Below are positions 47,074 to 58,601 of a stretch of 64,000 nt of DNA, one piece after another. The stretch is from Perilla frutescens (taxonomy: Eukaryota > Streptophyta > Magnoliopsida > Lamiales > Lamiaceae), in the NCBI GenBank assembly GCA_026008535.1, contig BRKX01000001.1:38777817-38841816 (forward strand), in the 5' to 3' direction. Under the pieces are notes generated by a model. The model was not told where the DNA came from, did no database searches, and saw nothing but the letters and a program-made list of their open reading frames with translations. Position numbers and translations under genes: made by a program. Position 1 is the first letter of the stretch; the number at the start of each line of letters is the position of its first letter.

Positions 47074-47295
47074 GGGGGGCTCAATTGGCCCACTACAAAT
47101 TTTTTGGGCTCAATTAAGCCATTGCGTTGTTAAAATCAGCTCAATTGAGCCACCGTGTGATGGAGCCCTAACGGAGGACGTTAAATGGATATGAAACGAT
47201 GTCGTTTTGCCTAAGTTTTTATCCTAACCTATAACCCGACCCACCCCTAACCCGACCACTCGTCCAATTGAGCTTGAGCAACATTAATGACTGTT

Positions 47296-47997
47296 TGGGG
47301 ATTTATTGTTCCCAAAATACCAATTCTGAGTGATGTTATTGGTGCTAACGACGACAGTGTAGGTATTCTAGTGAACCTGTAACATATCCTTAGCGAAATC
47401 AACAGCAATCACACCATCACTGCACCCCATTCCCCCCAAATCGAAATTCTTGATATTCCTCCTCAATTTATATTTGTTCACAATCATAGCAGATAAAGAC
47501 GGTGTCGGATTGAACAAGCTGCAATTCACAACCAAAACCCCAATTTCCTTGGGCTTCACATTCGTGTTGTTGAACAGTTTATCCAAAGCGCCGTACATCA
47601 CCTGCTCCGCCTCCCGCGCTGCCTGAATCGATGGCTGCGGGGAGATAGAATGCATCACCTTCGGCATGTAAGTCTCATCACTGATACCCGACTTCTCGAG
47701 AATCTTGCATTGGAATTCGAGCGATGACTCGTCGAAATCATCGATTAATCGGGAATGCTCTATGAAGCGAGAATAGGGTGCCTTGAGAAAGTCAGGCGTG
47801 CGATAGCAGGCATAGTCGACGAGGTAAATGGGTTTGGGGCAGGTCATGATGTAGAAGGTGGATCCGAATACGAGGAAGATGGAGCAGGTTATGACCGAGA
47901 CGAGATTGTATTGCAAATGGAGCCACAATTGTCGGGCATTGTCGTGATTCATCTGTGACGCTTTGATGATAATGATGACCATGATTGGGACTAAGCG
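47296..47997 (-). pseudogene. 3-ketoacyl-CoA synthase N-terminal fragment captured by the MULE
   Basis: A 204-codon minus-strand frame (47982-47368) reads the N-terminal half of a KCS: the ASQM..LWLHLQYNLVSV membrane region (residues about 9-45), PKPIYLVDYACYRTPD, SLEFQCKILEKSG, VNCSLFNPTPSLSAMIV and the active-site block GGMGCSDG with the catalytic Cys at residue 187 (family: GGMGCSAG). After VH comes TAG (47368-47370), then the homology goes on in frame (NITQNWYFGN) to about 47296. The downstream catalytic His and Asn region is absent. KCS enzymes condense malonyl-CoA with acyl-CoA in very-long-chain fatty acid elongation in the ER; this piece cannot do so. It lies directly between the MULE terminal repeats, without introns. 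It most resembles the KCS4/9/17 type. Confidence 0.9.
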
Positions 47998-48166
47998 GCT
48001 TCATCTTCTCTAGAAGAAATCGAAGCCTAGACAACCATTAATGTTGCTCAAGCTCAATTGGACGAGTGGGTCGGGTTAGGGGTGGGTCGGGTTATGGGTT
48101 AGGGTAAAAACTTAGGCAAAATGACGTCGTTTCATAGCCGTTAACGTCCTCCGTTAGGGCTCCGTC

Positions 48167-49062
48167 CAATGATTGAAATATCGCGAAATATCACGGATAT
48201 ATCGCAGATATTGACATTGCGATACAGATATTGGGGAGAATATCTTTTTTCCTGAGTATCGGTGAAATATCATACTATATCGCAATATATCGTAAAATAT
48301 CGCGATATTTTTTATATTTCTATAATATATTTTGATTTTTATTTAACACTATATATTTTTGTGGTCTTTTTTAGGTTTTCAATGTAATTATTTGAGTTGC
48401 AATATTCTTTGCTTTATAAAGACACTCACTTTGCAAAAAATTATAAGAGAAAGAAGATCGGGAAACCAACGGATGTCTTAGATTGAAAAGTGAGATGCAC
48501 CGACTTTATTTTTTCATTTTTTCAGTTAGGGGACATGATAGACAAATCACTAAAGTTTTTCTCCCCATATACCATACGAAATTGAAATCTAAGAAATCAA
48601 GAAACATATCAAGCGTATGTGCATAATTATATCCATAATTACTTTAATGTGATGAGTTGGTACCAATATTGTTTAGAACAAGATGACATTCCATCTACTA
48701 TATTTGAACCTCATAGATCCTCATTTTTGTATTAATTGTACTTTATAATATTTATTTAGTTAATTTATGTTGTATTATGTATTATTTTGTCAAATGTATT
48801 GCCTCAGACGGTAGTTATATAATGTATTTTTCATATGTTTGATTTCAAAATACAATTCTATCAAAAAAATTTGTGGAATATGTGTACAATAATATGTTAT
48901 AATAGTTCCTAAAATTTCTTACTAAATTTCCAAGATTTTAATACGATTTCCGTCATTTTTTTCAATTTTCTATGATATTGATATGCGATATCGATATATC
49001 CGGCGATATATCTGTAAAATTGAAATTGCGATATATGTTGCGATAGCGATATTTTCATCCTT
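48167..49062. mobile_element. Non-autonomous TIR element, 896 bp, in the MULE's right repeat
   Basis: Flanked by perfect 9-bp GGCTCCGTC duplications (48158-48166, 49063-49071). The ends read CAATGATTGAAATATCGC and, on the other strand, AAGGATGAAAATATCGC, an imperfect inverted repeat. Many ATATCGCGATAT-like words occur near both ends. There is no transposase. The 9-bp duplication suggests Mutator-like mobilisation. Confidence 0.85.
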
Positions 49063-49188
49063 GGCTCCGTCACGCGGTGGCTCAATTCAGCCGATTTTAA
49101 CAACACAGTGGCCCAATTGAGCCCAAAAAAATTGTAGTGGGCCAATTGAGCACCAAATAAGTTCCGTGACCAATTTGGACCTTATCCC

Positions 49189-51983
49189 TTAATTCTATAA
49201 TAAATTCGAATTGTATGTTTAAATTTATAGATAAACTTTTGGTTTTAAAAATTCAGATTTAAAAGTTCTTCATGTTCAAATTTTGGAGAATAAAATTGGA
49301 AGAACTTTTTGTAGAGTTCGAAAATTTCTAATTTTATTCCCAAGATTGTTTTTGAAATTTTTGTATTAAATTTGGGAAGAGATTTTGATGTATGTTTTTC
49401 CAGATTTAATTCTATTTAAATTTTTAAAAGTTTGAGATTAAAGTTGTTAAGGATTTTTAAAATCCTAAATTTAATCTTAGTTCTTTTTTTCCGATCATAT
49501 AGTTTTTAAATTGGAATGGTATATTGACTAAGATCAATTTTCCATCTTTTAAACTATATGTACGAAAATTAGGTGTGGATAGATCCCTAATTTTAATTGA
49601 TGTGATTTTCGAAAGCTTTTCGTTCATATTATATTTGATTTGGAATGCTATTGTGACTAAGATCACTTTTCCAAAGTTAAACTAATGTGGTCGAAATTAA
49701 TGTTGCTAATTTCCTAATTTTAGTTTATTATTTTCGGGAGTTTTAGATTTGGAATAGATTTTTGATGCTATCAAAATTTCCATATCTAAATCTTAAAGGA
49801 ATTCGAAAATATGAGGATTAGAATTGGAGAAGGTAATTTTTTATGTATATTAAAAGTTACGAAAGTCTAATTAAAGTAGGTCTCAAAATAGAATTTTAAA
49901 TTGGCAAACACTTGCATGCATCATGATGCAAATAACACTATATGAGACGGGTCAGTTAAACCCGCTTTTGACCCAGTCAGCGCGGGTCAACCCGCGCTTT
50001 GACCCATTTGTGACATTAAAAAGTAAGGGGTCTGCTAGTTATTTTATATAAGTTTATTTAGTTCAAATTCTGATTTTTTTTTTCAGTTTTTATATTATAT
50101 AAGTTGAGATTAATCTAAAACAATCATTATTCCAAGAATTTACAATGGAAAGCAAAACACGAGTTCGGTAAAATAAAAAATACCATGTGGTAAGCAGAAA
50201 AGTATCAAGTACGATAAAAAAGGTATCAACCTGAGATTAATAATAAAAAGTATCATGTGCCACGTGGCATGCCCGCGTGGGGCCACGTGGCCGCCTGAAA
50301 TAGGCGGAAATAACTGTTGCTGCACGCAAGTCCACCTCTTTTAAATTTGGTAAGTGTTTGAAAAGGATCAAAGCTTTCATATTTTTTATTCTAGTAATTT
50401 TGATATCTGGTATATAATTTAGGAAGGATTTTGACTAATATCAAATTTTCAAATTATTATTTTTAATTAGGGAGGGGGGAAAATACTTGGTATTTAATTT
50501 GGAATAGATTTTTGATTATTATCAAAATTTCCAGATTTAATTATTTTAGGGATTTTCGAAAAGTAAGGAATTTTATTTGGGAAAGGTTTTTGATAAAATA
50601 TCAAAATTTTCAGATTTATTCCTTATGTTATTTTCGAAGAATTAAGATTGAATTTGGTGGAAAAGTATAATTAATTTCCAAATTTTATCTTAGTGTATTA
50701 TTCGAAATTTTAAGATTTAATTTGGAGGAATTTTTTGTTTATTTTGAAAATTTCCATATTTTATCTTTGTGATAATTTCGAATGTATAAGATTTAATTTG
50801 GTGGAATATTTTAATTAATTTTAAAATTTTCAAATTTAATCTTATGGTATTTTCGAAAATCTTAATTTAATTAAGGATAATTTTTAAAAATGGTCATGTA
50901 TGGATATCATATGCAATTTTATGTTTATCACTTAAAATTTATAGTTGTTGTATGTAGACGGTTTTTATTTGAAGGTAATACCGACTATCATTGTATTTTA
51001 ATTTTGTGATGTGATGATTTAATTTATGTTGAATGTATGGTTGTTGATGGCCGTATTCCGGTTTGACTACGAGGTTTTTCATCCATGAGAAAGTCCAAGG
51101 ATTAAATTAGCATTTTATTTTATTACGTTGTTTTAAAATAATAGGAAAAATAAAATGTTAGAGTTTATAGATGGAATTTTTGAAAATTCCATGTGTCTTG
51201 AGTTGTATTTTTTATTCCTTTATTATTCTAGATGTATTAGGATTTTCCATAATTAAAATCTTTATCATATGAAAATTGAATATTTAAGATAATGATTATT
51301 TTATCCTAGTGGATTTGGATAAGGTAATTGATATCTTTGGATTTATTCAAATATGATAAGGAAAAATTTAAATTTGGAATAGAAATCCATATAGAATTAG
51401 ATAAGGATCAAAATCTACTCAAGGAAGGAAAGTGGAGCAGCCCCAATCAAGGAACGACGATATCCCGAACATGTCCTGAAACCCTAATCGGCGATAGGGT
51501 TTTGGTGAGACGCTTGGTGGTGGCACGAATGACGTCTGGATTTCCGAAGCTGACTTTCTAAGATTATCTCATGAATGCAACATGAGAAATGTGACATGAT
51601 AGTTGGTTTAATTATTATTCTTATAATGTTATATGGATGCATGTCGTGGATGTTTATCATTTTATGTGATGTTTTTGCATGCTAATGAGATAAAATGAAA
51701 ACCTCAAGTATACATAACTAAGTGGGAGAGATTCATACCAAAATATGTAGAAATCTAATCGGTCTCCATTAATCTGGTTTAATTGAGAAGTGATGGGCAT
51801 GCACGTTGACAATAGGTCTTCCTCCATATCAGATGTGTCATATCACTGGATTCTCTACAAATTAAACCTCTTAAAAGATTAACTGTAGGACACTGTTAGA
51901 ATAAACTGACTCCTCCATCTGGAGCAGTGAAATTCAAACCAGTGCCCTTGGGGTGAAGATGATGGTGTTCACACTTAGGTATA
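49189..51983 (+). other. Element D leader: AT-rich, degenerate tandem repeats, no gene
   Basis: From 49240 to 50900, except for a GC-richer island at about 49900-50330, the sequence is built of loosely repeated 100-130 bp segments with TTTCGAA, AATTTGGAA and ATCAAAATTTCC words. A 77-codon ORF at 51328-51561 has no recognisable domain. No complete gag is visible. Confidence 0.6.
50259..50292. promoter_or_regulatory. Two perfect G-box palindromes in element D leader
   Basis: GCCACGTGGC at 50259-50268 and GGCCACGTGGCC at 50281-50292. CACGTG is the plant G-box/ABRE core bound by bZIP and bHLH factors. Whether they act here is unknown. Confidence 0.6.
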
Positions 51984-51987
51984 ATTT

Positions 51988-52160
51988 ATTAATAAACTTC
52001 CACACTATCATGGCTTATTAATTAGACGATTACATGACCGGAATTATTACCAACTATTAATTCACTTGTCAAATGGAAACTTGACTGGAGGTGAATTAAA
52101 GGCTAATAACCTGTTTAGAAATGAATTTCATAAACGTCCACACTATCGTGGCTTATGAAA
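51988..52160 (+). other. Duplicated hairpin in element D leader
   Basis: Two copies of a hairpin with stem TTAATAA/TTATTAA (51989-52021) and TTCATAA/TTATGAA (52127-52159), sharing CCACACTATC in the loop side. One stem position changes as a pair (A-T to C-G). Possibly a conserved RNA structure of the genomic transcript. Confidence 0.55.
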
Positions 52161-52619
52161 AATATTTTTAAAATGTCGGTGGATATACATATAATTCTTT
52201 TTTAGGATTTCAATTATATGATTACGCGAAAGGGTGTGACTTTACTGCATGTTTACTTTTTCAGTTATTTCTATATTATCATGACACTCTCTAACTTGTC
52301 TTCTATTCTCAAAAGTTTTATACATCAGTGAAATACTAAATTTTGGATTCGGAACTTAATCATTGTCCTGAACGGCTGAAGGTTTAATTGTACTTGATGA
52401 GAAATGTCATGAGAAACCAGTTGCGAATTCTCATAAAGTAGTGAGAACCTCTTATGGTGTAATCTCAAGAAACTCTTCGGATATCACAATTACACAACAA
52501 AATGCATTGTTATGAAAAATCTAATAAACACCAAGATAGTCGATTCCATTCATGTAAGGGATCACGTTCTCTGGATGATAAGCTGCTTATCGGAGATCGA
52601 AACCCTGGATGGTGAATAA

Positions 52620-55250
52620 GATTAGATCGACATGGTGTTTGTCAATCTGTCCTTGAAGTTTTAACAAGTTCTTTTCAAACTTTAGCATGATAACGAATAA
52701 TGTCACTTTATCAAAAATGCTTGCTGATCTTTAGACAGCTGAGATGCTTGTGAAAAGCATCACAGAGGCGTAAATGGTTGAGAAAAATGCATCTTCAGGT
52801 AAGAAGAGGAATGCATCTCAACCAAAGGAAGCGTGTAGGGCAATGAAGAAAATGACATAGTTACCTCAAAAGGACTTTAAGTCCAAAGGATATGTTCTTC
52901 AAGTGCAATCAGCTAAGACATTGTAAGTCTGAGTGTTCTCTCAAAAGGAAAGGTACATCTTACTCGTTTGAGTAAAGATGAGATCACAATGTACATGTGT
53001 AATGTTACGATAAAAGTGGCGGCTATTGTAGTGGGAGACATAATACCTTTCAATAGTAATAGATTTTAGTTTTAAAGGATTGACTATATGTGCTAAACTT
53101 TAGAAACTTGGTTTCTTTTTCTAAACTGGTTTTTGAATTGATATTTTGTTACTTTTGATAACAAGATTGTTATCATGGTTGGGAAATATTTTATCTATTC
53201 CGGCACATTGGATGGACATCTTTAATATACTAAAACCTATACATAATACTACAAAAAACATATTGAATACATTGATTAACCTCAATAAAAGGAAAGAATC
53301 TTCGCAAACGAATCAAACCTATCTTTGACATCTAAGACTTGGATATATTATTCTTAAGAGGATTCAAAGTTTGATAAACAATGGTCCATTGGTCTCACTG
53401 GTCCTAGAATCGTTTCTTTGTACAAATTCTACTAAGAAGGTAAAATAACCAAGTGCCCTTTAAGGCTAAAGGAATATATCCAAAGAAGATATTATGTTTA
53501 ATTTACTCTGCCTATGTGGCCTATGACAACTCATGCTAAGAGGTGGTTATGAGAAATTCATCATGCGCATTGATGATTACTCAAGTTTTAAATACATTTA
53601 CATAATGCATCGCTAGTCTAAATGCTTTGATAAATCAAAGAATTATGATGGAAGCAGTGGAACACATTAGTAAAAGTATCATGTCACTATGTTTCTGATC
53701 ATTAGGGACAAGTACCTCTAGGTGACTTTAGGGGTCACTTGGTGGAGAATGGGATTGCATCCCGGTTGACTACGTTTGCTATTCAAATAGTAGAATGACG
53801 TAGTGGTACGAAGAAATGGAATGTTATTGGAAATGGTTAGATCGATGATGAGCTATTCAAAGTTGTCCTTTTTATTCTAAGGATATTCCCTGGAAACGAC
53901 AGTTGTTCGTTAGATATCCAAGATGAACAAAAGGTGGTTTATTCTATAGTCCTAAGAATCAGAAGGTCATTATAAGCACTAATGCTCGATTCTTAAAAGA
54001 AGACTATGAGATAAATCACAAGGTCAAGAACAAGATCGTTCTTGATGGTTTGAGGAAAGGACATTCGAATCCTATACCTAAAAGTGTACAAGAAGAGGTT
54101 TTTAGAAATCGACAAACAAAGGGAATCCATGGATTTGAGAAAGCGTCAAAATCTTGGAACATCCGATTTGACAAAATTATCCATGAATGTGGATTCGTGG
54201 AAAAATCAGATGAAGGATGTGTGTACAAAAAATGTGACGGAAACGTGGTGGTTATCCTAGTACTATGTGTTGAATAACAACTTGCTTATTAGGTAACAAT
54301 ATGAATGAGTTATCGAACATAGGGGTGTGATTATCCAGACATTTTGATATGAAGGATTTGGGCTGACGTACACATCCCAGGCTACCTATATCGAAAATGT
54401 GCTAGCTAGATTCAACATGCAGATTCCAAGAAAGGTTTTATACCTTTCAAGAATGGAATACATCTACTCAAGGAAATGTGCTCCCCAAACACATAATGAG
54501 ATAGATGAGTGGAAATGAGATTCCTTATGTTTCAGCAAAAGGAAGTCTCACGTATGTTATGCTATGCCCAAAGCCCGATATCTACTATGCAGTGGCATAG
54601 TGGAAATATATCAATTTTAACCTTAGTTAAGGACAATAGACTGTGGAAAAGAGTCAAGAAGACTTGAGATAGTATGCTTGTTATACCACTCGGGCAGTCT
54701 ATTTACCTTGGGTTATACGGACTTAGTTTTTCTAGAACCGATAAAAAGGATCATAGTAAATCTTCCTCAGCTTATGTGTTTGAATTGGGAAGTGGAGTCA
54801 TTGCATGGAGGAGTAAGGCAGAAATGCATGCTCGCTCCACCATGAAAGTCTAATATGTGGCTGGCTCTGAGGCTATAAAAGATTGTACGACTCCATAGCT
54901 TCTTGTTGGACTCAAGCATGGTTCCTGATTTGCCCTAGGAGTATCACGACACACTGCGATAACTCCAGTGTAGTAGCAAAATCGAAAAGGAATCCAGAGT
55001 CCATAGGATAATTAAACACATAACATTGAAGTACTACCTTATACGAGATATAAGGGAGGAAGATGTGGCAGTGGTCAAAATTGCATTGGAAGATAAAAAT
55101 GGTTGCCCCATTCACGAGCCTTCCAAGCTCAGACCTTTAATGGTCAAGTGGAGATAATGGGAGTTGATGCAGACCTGAGGTCGTTTTGAGTTTATGTTAT
55201 GTTGGAGAGTTAGCCAATGTGTTGTTTATACTTGAAAAACATGCTTCGAG
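52620..55250 (+). pseudogene. Element D gag-pol, heavily decayed
   Basis: Recognisable pieces in Copia order, none longer than about 75 codons. The gag end has a zinc knuckle (CNQLRHCKSEC, 52904-52936). An integrase end reads FYSPKNQKVIISTNARFL (about 53945-53998). RT is represented by a piece near 54050-54277 (GFEKASKSWNIRFDK) and decayed text to about 54700. RNase H pieces lie at 54795-54880 (AWRSKAEMHARSTMK) and 54950-55140 (DNSSAV-like, then YYLIRDIREEDVAVVKIA). Stops and frameshifts are frequent throughout. This is the most decayed pol in the nest apart from the fragments of A. Confidence 0.75.
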
Positions 55251-55253
55251 TAT

Positions 55254-55264
55254 AAGTGGGAGAT
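55254..55264 (+). other. Polypurine tract of element D
   Basis: AAGTGGGAGAT immediately before the right LTR TGTTGGG. Confidence 0.85.
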
Positions 55265-56758
55265 TGTTGGGTTTGTATACTGGAAAGCTTGTCTTTATAT
55301 ACATTAAACAATATTAAGATGATATAGATTGAATATTAATTGCAGTCACTGTTTGTGGATCTATTTATTGTTATATTTATGTGCGTTTCCATATACTTGC
55401 AGTGTAGATGATATGGTGTGGGTGAACACATAGTAAAGATTATATCATCAGATTCCTTGCAAAGTATTAAAAGGCTAGCAGTTTAGATGGTCCTGAACTA
55501 ACCATTGTACACTATAGAATAATCTGATAGTTAGTTTATCTTGACTAGCTAATTATTCTGATACACTTGCGTGCCTATTGAGGAGGATTATGATAGGATA
55601 TTGTTCTCTGTTCTGACCCTAAAGAGAGAGAATAAAGATCCACAATTCGGGTTCTTAACCCATGGATAGTGGCGGACATATATACTCATTGATAAATAAA
55701 AAACAGTAGACATAATATATATATATATATATTATGTCTACTGTTTTTTATTTATCAATGAGTGAGATTCTTGATAGAATCAATAACCTCGATATTCTGG
55801 GAAGTAATATATACGTATATGATGGGTTGTGCATTGTATATGGTCACCATGTCCTAGTGAGTCAGGTTGATGATGTCCTCTTGAGGAAGCACAAAGATCA
55901 TGGGAAGCCCTGCAGGCATAATATTAATTTATTCTTAACATGATATGTAAGTTGTGCGGTACTACTCAAGGAATAAGATATTAATTAATTATAGTTATCA
56001 GAAGGTTGCATAATTAATTAAGAGATATTATATCTTAAACATGGGGAATGACTTAACTAAAGGAGAAAACATATTCGCAAATATGTATTAAATTGGTAAG
56101 TCAGTATTATCTCTTTAGTGGAATAAAAATAATACTTAATTTATTTATTTATATCCATGTCTTAGATATTAGAAATTAAATAAATAAGTATCCCAATTTA
56201 ATATTCTTCTAAATCCCTATTGTAGCCCAATATGACATAAGTGGATTGGGAATAAAACAAGAGTTGGAGGCCCAAACCCATTAGGGTTGGAAGATGCAAA
56301 TTTCGCCCCCTTCCTTATAATAAGGGAGGGGGACACGAAATTTCACACAAAAATATAGCCCCTCTCTCGAGCTCTCTTGATTTCCAGGTTATCCACAACC
56401 GTTTAGTAGTCTGCAGCCCACCCTGCATCTAAACAAGGTCTGAGAATACAATAGAAGATCAAGAAGTAGAATATGGGAACTATGTAATTTTTGAACACCA
56501 TGATGATTAGACAAGATCGAGTGTTCTCCATCAACAATGAGATTAGACTTTTAATCCCGTTAGCAACTAGACAAAGTTTGTAAGTAACGGTTTCGATAAA
56601 CTTTATTTTCTTTCCGCTGTAATAGAATCGAAATTGGACTTGCATGTTAATTCAACATAGGATAATTAATGTCACACATAAAATTATGATTTACATGAGC
56701 TTAGAATTAATGGCATCCAAATAGATCATGTGGGGTACAATTCGAAAGAACCCCAACA
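55265..56758 (+). repeat. Right LTR of element D
   Basis: 1494 bp, TGTTGGGTTTG to CCCCAACA. It contains a perfect 80-bp palindrome absent from the left LTR. A closely matching block near 17115-17310 in the left LTR covers the rest. Confidence 0.93.
55684..55763. repeat. Perfect 80-bp palindrome
   Basis: Arms of 40 bp centred on an (AT)n run. The left arm begins ACTCATTGATAAATAAAAAA and the right arm is its exact reverse complement. The left LTR of D has only the right-arm side (17100-17150) and is exactly 40 bp shorter. Confidence 0.95.
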
Positions 56759-58442
56759 GAGTATACAAATTATTTGTTGACGTTTCCTATTTCTCATAAG
56801 TTGCAGGTCTCCGTCACCCTATCCATCCCCGATCGGCATCTCTCCTCGGCCGGTGTTGCACCTTCCGGTTGCTCGTAGCCAGCGGGGTATTTTTAAACCT
56901 AAGAAGCACTTTAATCTTCAATCCTCGATTGCCCGATCTCCTTTGCCTCATAATCCTGCCTCTGCCCTCCAGGATCCTAATTGGAAAATTGGCTATGATT
57001 GATGAATTTAATGCTCTTATCGATAATAAGACGTGGGTGTTGGTCCCTCGTCCTCATAATGTTAATGTTATTCGATCTATGTGGATTTTTACTCATAAAG
57101 AACGGGCTGATGGCTCATTTGAGAGGTATAAAGCCCATCTTGTAGGTGATGGGAAAACCTAATAGGTTGGCATTGATTGTGGAGATACCTTCAGTTCGGT
57201 GGTCAAATCGGCTACCATTCAGGTTGTTCTTAGCTTGGCTCTCTCCAAGAAGTGGTCTATTCACCAGCTTGACGTCAAAATGCCTTCCTTCATGGCACTT
57301 TGATAGACACTGTTTATATTCATCAACCTCTTAGGTTTTGGGATGCAGTGCGTCCAGATCATGTATGTCTGCTAAAAAAGTCTTTGTTCAGATTAAAGCA
57401 AGCTCCTCGAGCTTGGAAACTGGAAGTTTACTGATTTCGTGTCCACTCTCGAGTTTCACCGTAGTACATCAGATCATTCCTTGTTCGCGTTCCGGGATGA
57501 TAACCGGATGGCGTTTCTTCTCCTCTATGTCGACAACATCATCTTAACCGCCTCCTCGGACTCATTGCGGTGTGAGTTCATTTCTCAGTTAAGCTCAAAG
57601 TTTTCAATGAAGGACTTGGGCCCTTTACATTATTTTTTGGGCATTGTCGTGACTTCTCATGCTGATGGTTTATTTTTGTCTCAACAGAAATATGCCCGAG
57701 ACATTATTCACCGGGCAGGCTTGGAATCAAGCAAACCCGCTGCCACCCCGGTTGAAACAAGGCCCAAGCTTGCTACTGCCGACTGTCCTCAAGTTTTGGA
57801 CCCCACTTACTACCAAAGTTTGGTTGGGGCTCTTCAGTATCTCACCTTTACTGCATGATCCTCGGGAGGTTAACATGCTTGCATTGAAGCGAGTCTTGCG
57901 CTATCTTCAGGGCACGTTGGACCTCGGGTTGCACTTGTACCCATCTCCAGCCACGTCTTTCATGGCATACACAGATGCGGATTGGGCAGGTTGTCCCAAC
58001 ACTCGCCGCTCCATCTCCGGTTATTGCGTGTATCTTAGAGATAATCTGATTTCGTGGTCGGCCAAATGATAGGAAATATTATCTCGATCCAGTGTAGAGG
58101 CCGAGTATAGGGGTGTTGCAAATATGGTCTTGGAGTCGTGTTGGCTTTGGAACCTTTTGCTTGAGCTGCATCATCCCATTCCGACCGCTACTTTGGTTTA
58201 TTGTGATAATGTCAGTGCCCTCTATCTTTTCGGTAATCTAGTTCAGCATCAACGTACCAAACATATCGAGATGGATATCTATTTTGTCCAAGAGAAAGTC
58301 GCGTGAGGTCAGGTCCGTGTTCTTCACGTCCTGTCTCGTTCTCAGATTGTGGATGTCTTTACAAAGAGGCTATCTCTGGTGTTGTTTGATGATTTCAGGA
58401 ACAATCTCAACGTTTGTCTCCCTCCTGCTTTGATTGCGAGGG
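56759..58442 (+). pseudogene. Element B integrase remnant, RT and RNase H (broken)
   Basis: The first codons finish B's interrupted integrase (YTNYLLTFPISHK). At about 56800 a deletion jumps to the linker before RT. RT spans about 56990-57860: DEFNALIDNKTWVLVPRP, then two stops in a row (57160-57165), frame changes near 57280 and 57430, and the active site LLYVDNIIL, where YVDD has become YVDN (57526-57537). RNase H runs from about 57860 (AYTDADWAGCPNTRRS, SSVEAEYRGVAN, YCDNVSALYL) with TGATAG at 58067-58072, to about 58440. Reads as Ale lineage. Nonfunctional. Confidence 0.88.
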
Positions 58443-58601
58443 TGTAATAGATTATATAATAGATGATAGTATATGTAAATCTTGGTATATATGGTAGGAT
58501 AGATTTAATACTGTATGTATAGCCTAGATTAGTGGATTCTCTCTTGTATATATTAACTGATCTTGGAATGAGATTGATCAACAGATTATATTCTTATAGC
58601 A
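58443..58601 (+). repeat. Right LTR of element B
   Basis: 159 bp, TGTAATAGATTATATAATAG to CTTATAGCA. It follows GCGAGGG, a possible polypurine tract, and is followed by the ACTAA duplication. Confidence 0.85.

Larger units (their letters stand above)
20034..49188. mobile_element. Pack-MULE carrying a KCS gene fragment, inserted in D's leader
   Basis: Terminal inverted repeats of about 240-250 bp. The left copy is 20034-20071 plus 47079-47289, split by element E. The right copy is 48036-48166 plus 49072-49188, split by a small element. The ends read AGGATAAGGGCC and, on the other strand, GGGATAAGGTCC. The flanks TTAATTCGA (20025-20033) and TTAATTCTA (49189-49197) form a 9-bp duplication with one mismatch, the size expected for Mutator-like elements. 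Between the repeats lies only a piece of a ketoacyl-CoA synthase gene and no transposase, so it was moved in trans. Without insertions it would be about 1.25 kb. Confidence 0.88.
16673..56758 (+). mobile_element. Element D: Ty1/Copia inserted in B's integrase
   Basis: LTRs at 16673-19988 (enlarged by a solo LTR) and 55265-56758, starting TGTTGGGTTT and ending CCCCAACA. Flanks are GATTA (16668-16672) and GAGTA (56759-56763), one mismatch. The primer-binding site (19991) and leader (to 20033) are followed by the Pack-MULE insertion; D resumes at 49189. Gag and pol are present only as decayed pieces, and the polypurine tract lies at 55254-55264. Without insertions the LTRs are 1454 and 1494 bp; the 40-bp difference is the extra arm of a palindrome. 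Confidence 0.9.
9295..58601 (+). mobile_element. Element B: Ale-type Ty1/Copia inserted in A's protease
   Basis: The insertion is flanked by ACTAA at 9290-9294 and at 58602-58606. The right LTR is complete (58443-58601). The left LTR has lost its first 5 bases and everything after 9343. A deletion then joins LTR sequence directly to the GAG-pre-integrase domain. Integrase is interrupted by C at 9563 and by D at 16673, resumes at 56759, then jumps to the reverse transcriptase. The RT/RNase H reading resembles the Ale lineage. Confidence 0.85.

Noticed and set aside
47086..47110. CACTACAAA word as a CACTA terminus
   Set aside because: It lies about 50 bp inside the MULE terminal repeat, is mirrored at 49124-49140, and the outer 9-bp duplication fits a Mutator-like element.
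51328..51561. 77-codon ORF in D's leader as a gene
   Set aside because: No domain, and it lies between primer-binding site and gag of a decayed element.
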